64,000 nt of DNA from an uncultured Aquimarina sp. (lineage in GTDB: Bacteria; Bacteroidota; Bacteroidia; Flavobacteriales; Flavobacteriaceae), in NCBI GenBank assembly GCA_947502885.1, contig CANNBP010000014.1, forward strand, positions 1 through 64,000. Reading direction: 5' to 3'. The notes beneath the pieces were generated by a model. It saw only the letters and a list, made by a program, of their open reading frames with translations. It did not search any database and had not been told where the DNA came from. Positions 60,527 through 64,000 of this stretch are shown one piece after another. The translations under genes were made by a program, and so were the position numbers. Every line of letters starts with the position of its first letter. Positions within the stretch are counted from its first letter, which is position 1.

Positions 60527-61444
60527 TCAAACCTCTATTGTCTTATCCAAATTATCATGATCTAAGACCACATTACCCCTATCATCGTAATAAAAAGCAG
60601 ATACAAATCGCCTATCCAGTTTAATTTCTTCTAAAACAAAAGAATGTACTTGATGCACTTCTTGCTGAAAAGATTCGTCATAATAGCTTACCAAAATTAA
60701 AATCTCTCCATTAAGCTTTTTTAATTGTTTTCGATCATACTTTTTAAATGGGCTCGATTCATTAATTGGATGAACTATCGTCCATGTAGTAGGTAAATAT
60801 GTAATTGTATCTCGCTCTAGCTCTAGGTTGTAAAAATTATTAACAAACTTCTTATTTTCGCCTTCTTGAGAAACACTTAATGTTGCCACTATCTTAGGGC
60901 CAATCATCACATTTGCACTTCTGCTCATTAACCTAAACATAATACAATCCACCCCATTATGTTCACGAAGTATAATATTATTACTAAATCTTATATTAGC
61001 CCGTGGCCTTGAGAATCTACCATATATCAATCCAGTAACAAATGAAAAACTCACTAAACCAACAAGAGCTTCAAAAGAAGATACTATACCACAAACTGTT
61101 CCTTTGGGAGCCATTGCCCCATAACCTACAGTCGTAATAGTTTGAGCAGAAAAAAAGAAGGCATTAATAAAATCCTGAAACACGTTTCCTGTCGACTCAG
61201 TAATACAATTTATACCAAAAACAGTATAAAATGTTGCAAACAATATATTAACCAAAACATAAGCCAACACAACCCACAAGAAAAACCTGCTCCAACCTAT
61301 GGTAATAAGATAATTGTAGTTCTCTGACAATGAACTAGTCCTATTAATGTGCTTTATATTAAAAGAACCATCAGGATTAACAAATCTTTTAGCATATCTA
61401 CTAGAAGATTTACCAATCCCAGGATCTTTTATTTCTTTAGCCAT
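60527..61444 (-). CDS. inward-rectifier-type (KirBac-like) K+ channel
   Basis: ITTVGYGAMAPKG filter; Kir C-terminal domain SRPRANIRFSNNIILREHNGVDCIMFRLMSRSAN. Confidence 0.88.
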   Translation of the reverse strand: MAKEIKDPGIGKSSSRYAKRFVNPDGSFNIKHINRTSSLSENYNYLITIGWSRFFLWVVLAYVLVNILFATFYTVFGINCITESTGNVFQDFINAFFFSAQTITTVGYGAMAPKGTVCGIVSSFEALVGLVSFSFVTGLIYGRFSRPRANIRFSNNIILREHNGVDCIMFRLMSRSANVMIGPKIVATLSVSQEGENKKFVNNFYNLELERDTITYLPTTWTIVHPINESSPFKKYDRKQLKKLNGEILILVSYYDESFQQEVHQVHSFVLEEIKLDRRFVSAFYYDDRGNVVLDHDNLDKTIEV

Positions 61445-61460
61445 TTTACTAGACTACTTC

Positions 61461-62336
61461 TTAGTTATTTGAAATATAATTTTTTATCTTACTTGCTAAA
61501 CCATCAGATACCGGCACTAATGGCAATCTAAGATTTTCTTGACAAACTCCTTTTTCTTTTAAAATATTTTTAATCCCTGAAGGGTTGCCTTCTTCAAAAG
61601 CGTACTCCAAAATAGGCAAAAGTTTATACAAAATATCAAAAGCTTCTTTTGTCTCTCCTTCTAAACCTAAACGAATCATTTTTGAAAATTCTTTTGGAAC
61701 TCCCTGACCTATAACACTAATCACACCATCTCCTCCAGCAGCTACAGTAGACAATGCCAAAGCATCATCCCCAGAAATAACCTTAAACCCTTGAGGCCTA
61801 TCCTTTATAATATTTAAGACTTGCGTAAAATCTCCAACAGCTTCTTTAATACCAACAACATTATCTAATTGCGCAAGGCGTAAGGTCGTTTCTGTTTCCA
61901 TGTTTACCGATGTACGAGAAGGCACATTATACAAAATAATAGGTAACTCTGAAGCATCACTAATTGCTTTGTAATGCTGATAAATACCTTCTTGACTTGG
62001 TTTATTATACATTGGAACAACAGAAAGGATTGCCTCAAAATTCGAAGCATCAACCTCTTTAATTTCTTCGATAACCGTTGATGTATTATTACCACCAACT
62101 CCAATCACTAGCGGAAGCCTATTATCATTAATTTCTATTATGTGAGCAACTAATTTCTTTTTTTCTTCTTTTGATAACGTAACAGATTCTGCCGTTGTAC
62201 CTAATAACACTAGGTAATCAACATTACCTTCTATACAATAATTAACTAATGATGTAACACCTAAATAATCTATTGAACCATCCTTTTCAAAAGGCGTAGC
62301 CAAAGCCACACCCGTCCCTGTGAGAAAATCACTCAT
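61461..62336 (-). CDS. dapA: 4-hydroxy-tetrahydrodipicolinate synthase
   Basis: GTGVALATPFEKDGSID...LLGTTAESVTLSKEEK...ILYNVPSRTSVNM...GIKEAVGD. Confidence 0.95.
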   Translation of the reverse strand: MSDFLTGTGVALATPFEKDGSIDYLGVTSLVNYCIEGNVDYLVLLGTTAESVTLSKEEKKKLVAHIIEINDNRLPLVIGVGGNNTSTVIEEIKEVDASNFEAILSVVPMYNKPSQEGIYQHYKAISDASELPIILYNVPSRTSVNMETETTLRLAQLDNVVGIKEAVGDFTQVLNIIKDRPQGFKVISGDDALALSTVAAGGDGVISVIGQGVPKEFSKMIRLGLEGETKEAFDILYKLLPILEYAFEEGNPSGIKNILKEKGVCQENLRLPLVPVSDGLASKIKNYISNN

Positions 62337-62337
62337 A

Positions 62338-62862
62338 CTAAATAATCTGTAAAATTTTTAAATACTTCTTTAATTCTGAGATAAAAAGATTCGTATCATT
62401 TGTAGTGGCACCTATAATCAAATCATTAATTCTATGATCTACAGTGGTAAAACCAACCTTAAATTTTGCCTTTGAAGCCGCTGCCACATAGTCTAATTCT
62501 ATTAGACTATCCTCATAAAAATTAATCAAAACATCATAATTCGTATCTACAAAATCTTGTAATGACTTATTCTTTATAGTTCCGTTAACTCCAAAACTTT
62601 TATCATTATAATACGCAGCCTCCTTATCATCAATAATTTCTTTTAAATCTTTTTTATACCCTATAACTTTAAGCTTATCAGACTTCACCCCCAATTCATT
62701 AGCAAGTTTCAATAATGAAACAATATTAACAGATTGCGATGCATCAATAAGCACAGCCAGTGTTTTAAGATTAGAAATGCTTTGAGGTCCGGTATCCCTT
62801 TTTTCTAAGTGTACCTCTAAGCTTTTTTTTATGGCATTTTTTTTAAGACCCTTAAAAATCAT
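62338..62862 (-). CDS. hypothetical protein (DUF6913-type, next to dapA)
   Basis: 174 aa, one bp from dapA; LAVLIDASQSVNIVSLLKLANELGV...YDVLINFYEDSLIELDYVAAASKAKFKVGF. Confidence 0.75.
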   Translation of the reverse strand: MIFKGLKKNAIKKSLEVHLEKRDTGPQSISNLKTLAVLIDASQSVNIVSLLKLANELGVKSDKLKVIGYKKDLKEIIDDKEAAYYNDKSFGVNGTIKNKSLQDFVDTNYDVLINFYEDSLIELDYVAAASKAKFKVGFTTVDHRINDLIIGATTNDTNLFISELKKYLKILQII

Positions 62863-63190
62863 TCATTAAAAAATTGATAAGCTACAAATGTAGCTATTTT
62901 ACATTTTAAAATCACAGTGCACACTCCAAGAAAAAAAGAAGCTACCAAAAACCAGCAAAACATAATCCCTTTAAAACAAAGCTATACCCGCCGTTTACTA
63001 TACCATTACCTCCTGTTTCACAAGAGCTAAATAATCACCAATTACGACTATAGATTTATCTAACGCCGCATATTAAAAAGAAAGTTAATTAAGACCAATA
63101 TCATATAAAGAATTAAACAAAATCAAACTACTTGTTAAATAGATAACAAACTACATTTAACACAAGAAACATCTAAACCTCTCCCCTAAC

Positions 63191-64000
<810 letters not shown>

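Overview
This is an AT-rich Bacteroidota window, probably a marine Flavobacteriaceae chromosome; the genus is not assignable without a search. Bases 1 to about 7.1 kb are accessory DNA and look like part of an integrated mobile element that continues past the left edge. It carries an LPD1-like HEFAH metallopeptidase-type protein, two small membrane-anchored proteins, a putative two-gene cargo module (HNH-like zinc protein plus an unknown partner), a VirE/VapE-type P-loop replication ATPase, small HTH proteins, and long non-coding spacers with dyads. No integrase is visible. At its right end (7028-7076) is a 49-bp fragment 46/49 identical to an internal part of the intact dsbD gene at 8433-8481. 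All three differences are synonymous, which suggests a carried-over attachment site or a remnant of a foreign dsbD. From about 7.6 kb to the end the window is mostly ordinary core genome: dsbD, tilS, pabB, a DEAD-box helicase, lpdA, aqpZ, clpB, smpB, pcm, hbd, miaA, an RR/HK pair, coaE, fabI, recN, coaBC, rpoZ-like, bamD, dapA and the ligA C-terminus. Points of interest in the core region are a complete class B1 metallo-beta-lactamase lipoprotein with all zinc ligands, a TetR/thioesterase locus with two matching operator-like palindromes, a duplicated barrel-type lipoprotein, a spacer-free perfect 54-bp palindrome after aqpZ, a NYN-LOTUS protein, and two K+ channel genes. All calls come from reading the sequence and ORF track; no database search was run.
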